From: Paucibacter sp. B2R-40
GTDB taxonomy: Bacteria > Pseudomonadota > Gammaproteobacteria > Burkholderiales > Burkholderiaceae_C
NCBI RefSeq assembly: GCF_025717555.1
Contig: NZ_JAJIRP010000004.1
Span: 311,426 to 375,425, forward strand
DNA length: 64,000 bases
Direction of reading: 5' to 3'
Positions 63,512-64,000 of this stretch are shown here, piece by piece; the stretch's first letter is position 1; each line of letters opens with the position of its first letter. The translations under genes and the position numbers were made by a program. The notes beneath the pieces were generated by a model that ran no database searches, was not told where the DNA came from, and was given only the letters and a program-made list of their open reading frames with translations.

Positions 63512-64000
63512 ATTTGCTAGCGTGTCGCCGCTCTGGCAACGCATCAGGAACAGCCGGATCGAGACGCTGGCCGTGATGGGCATGGCCAAGAACACCGGCA
63601 AGACCGTCGCCTTGAACCATGTGCTGGCGCAGGCCCACGCCGCGCAGATAGCGGTCGGCGTGACCTCGATTGGCCGCGACGGTGAGGACCGCGATCAGGT
63701 CTTTTTGTTCCCAAAGCCGCCGGTGCTGATCTGGCCCGGCAGCCTGGTCGCCACCGCGCGCGACACCTTGGTACGCTCCAAACTGCGTTTCAAGCTGCTG
63801 GGCAATACCGGCATCGATTCGCCTATGGGCGAGATCGTCATCGTCAAGGCGCTGGAATACGGCGAGATGGAGATCGCCGGCGCCTCGCGCAGCAGCGATC
63901 AACTGAAAGTCATTCAACGCCTGCGCCAGGCCGGCTGCGAGTTGGTGGTCTTGGATGGCGCCTTGGGCCGCAGCCACCATGCCTCGCCGGCGATTGCCGA
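63504..64000 (+). CDS. kamB: lysine 5,6-aminomutase reactivase KamB-like, 3' end outside window
   Basis: The first 165 residues are visible and open to the window edge. ETLAVMGMAKNTGKTVALNH is a P-loop (GMAKNTGKT), followed by VGVTSIGRDGEDRDQVFLFP. Such small P-loop proteins stand in kam operons between kdd and the B12-dependent mutase genes kamD and kamE; they are described as reactivase subunits. The start overlaps the kdd stop. The name depends on context and resemblance. Confidence 0.75.
   Translation, partial: MSKFASVSPLWQRIRNSRIETLAVMGMAKNTGKTVALNHVLAQAHAAQIAVGVTSIGRDGEDRDQVFLFPKPPVLIWPGSLVATARDTLVRSKLRFKLLGNTGIDSPMGEIVIVKALEYGEMEIAGASRSSDQLKVIQRLRQAGCELVVLDGALGRSHHASPAIA

Noticed and set aside
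61091-63601. 836-residue open frame on the minus strand
   Set aside because: It lies opposite kamA and kdd, which have strong motifs. The translation is His/Asp/Gln-rich low complexity, typical of an antisense shadow in GC-rich genes.

Overview
The window is a GC-rich chromosomal segment of a Burkholderiales betaproteobacterium. Gene content and order (hrcA/nadK-recN-rapZ, TPR-lolB-ispE-tRNA-Gln-prs-rplY-pth, mutM-mutY, phnCDE, a large cobalamin locus, three PEP-CTERM surface proteins) point to the Rubrivivax/Roseateles/Paucibacter neighbourhood. The genus is inferred from family resemblance only. Almost all of the window is ordinary vertical chromosome; one stretch of about 10 kb is a clear insertion.

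Layout. 1-18.1 kb: a diguanylate cyclase cut by the window edge; a VOC protein; oleate hydratase beside a Crp/Fnr regulator with two FNR-type boxes between them; a membrane-anchored L7/L12-like protein; a 1167-residue YhaN/SbcC-like ATPase; an HCCA-isomerase-like protein; a phosphonate cluster (phnCDE plus an HD-domain protein); a Tat-exported dienelactone hydrolase; a TipA-type MerR regulator and MFS pump with a textbook 19-bp-spacer MerR promoter; a PEP-CTERM protein; and a glycine-zipper protein.

18.3-28.4 kb: an integrative element of about 10,025 bp inserted in the 3' half of a tRNA gene with anticodon CAT. A 48-bp direct repeat of the tRNA 3' half marks both ends, and tandem 11-bp arm-type sites lie inside each end. 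It carries a tyrosine integrase, an AlpA-type regulator, an overlapping cassette ending in a TOPRIM/DUF3987 replication protein, then 1.26 kb of non-coding DNA, then small genes of unknown function and a PEP-CTERM/DUF1566 surface protein. The non-coding DNA holds eight doublets of an 11-bp iteron-like unit, an AT-rich stretch, a cluster of CAGTACG motifs, and a region of about 480 nt packed with perfect hairpins. Two of these hairpins lie in copies of one 27-bp repeat that differ only by a compensatory base-pair swap. This is the most likely place for something undescribed. A second hairpin-rich spacer lies between int and alpA.

28.5-42 kb: housekeeping genes (hrcA, nadK-recN-rapZ, mutM-mutY, TPR-lolB-ispE, tRNA-Gln, prs, rplY, pth). 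ispE has an in-frame insert and an unusually AT-rich 3' half.

42-57.9 kb: a cobalamin riboswitch followed by btuB and a tightly overlapping set for B12 uptake and late synthesis or salvage: cobU, btuF, btuC, btuD, cobB, cobO, cbiB, cobD, cobQ, a BtuF-like protein without a signal peptide, cobT, then cobS and cobC. An HD-GYP response regulator sits between cobT and cobS. No corrin-ring genes are present. cobQ contains an in-frame GC-rich palindromic insert.

58-64 kb: a secreted SUMF1-like protein, a third PEP-CTERM protein, and an Lrp/AsnC regulator divergent from a lysine-degradation operon (kamA, kdd, start of kamB). That pathway normally uses the B12-dependent lysine 5,6-aminomutase, which would link it to the neighbouring cobalamin locus.
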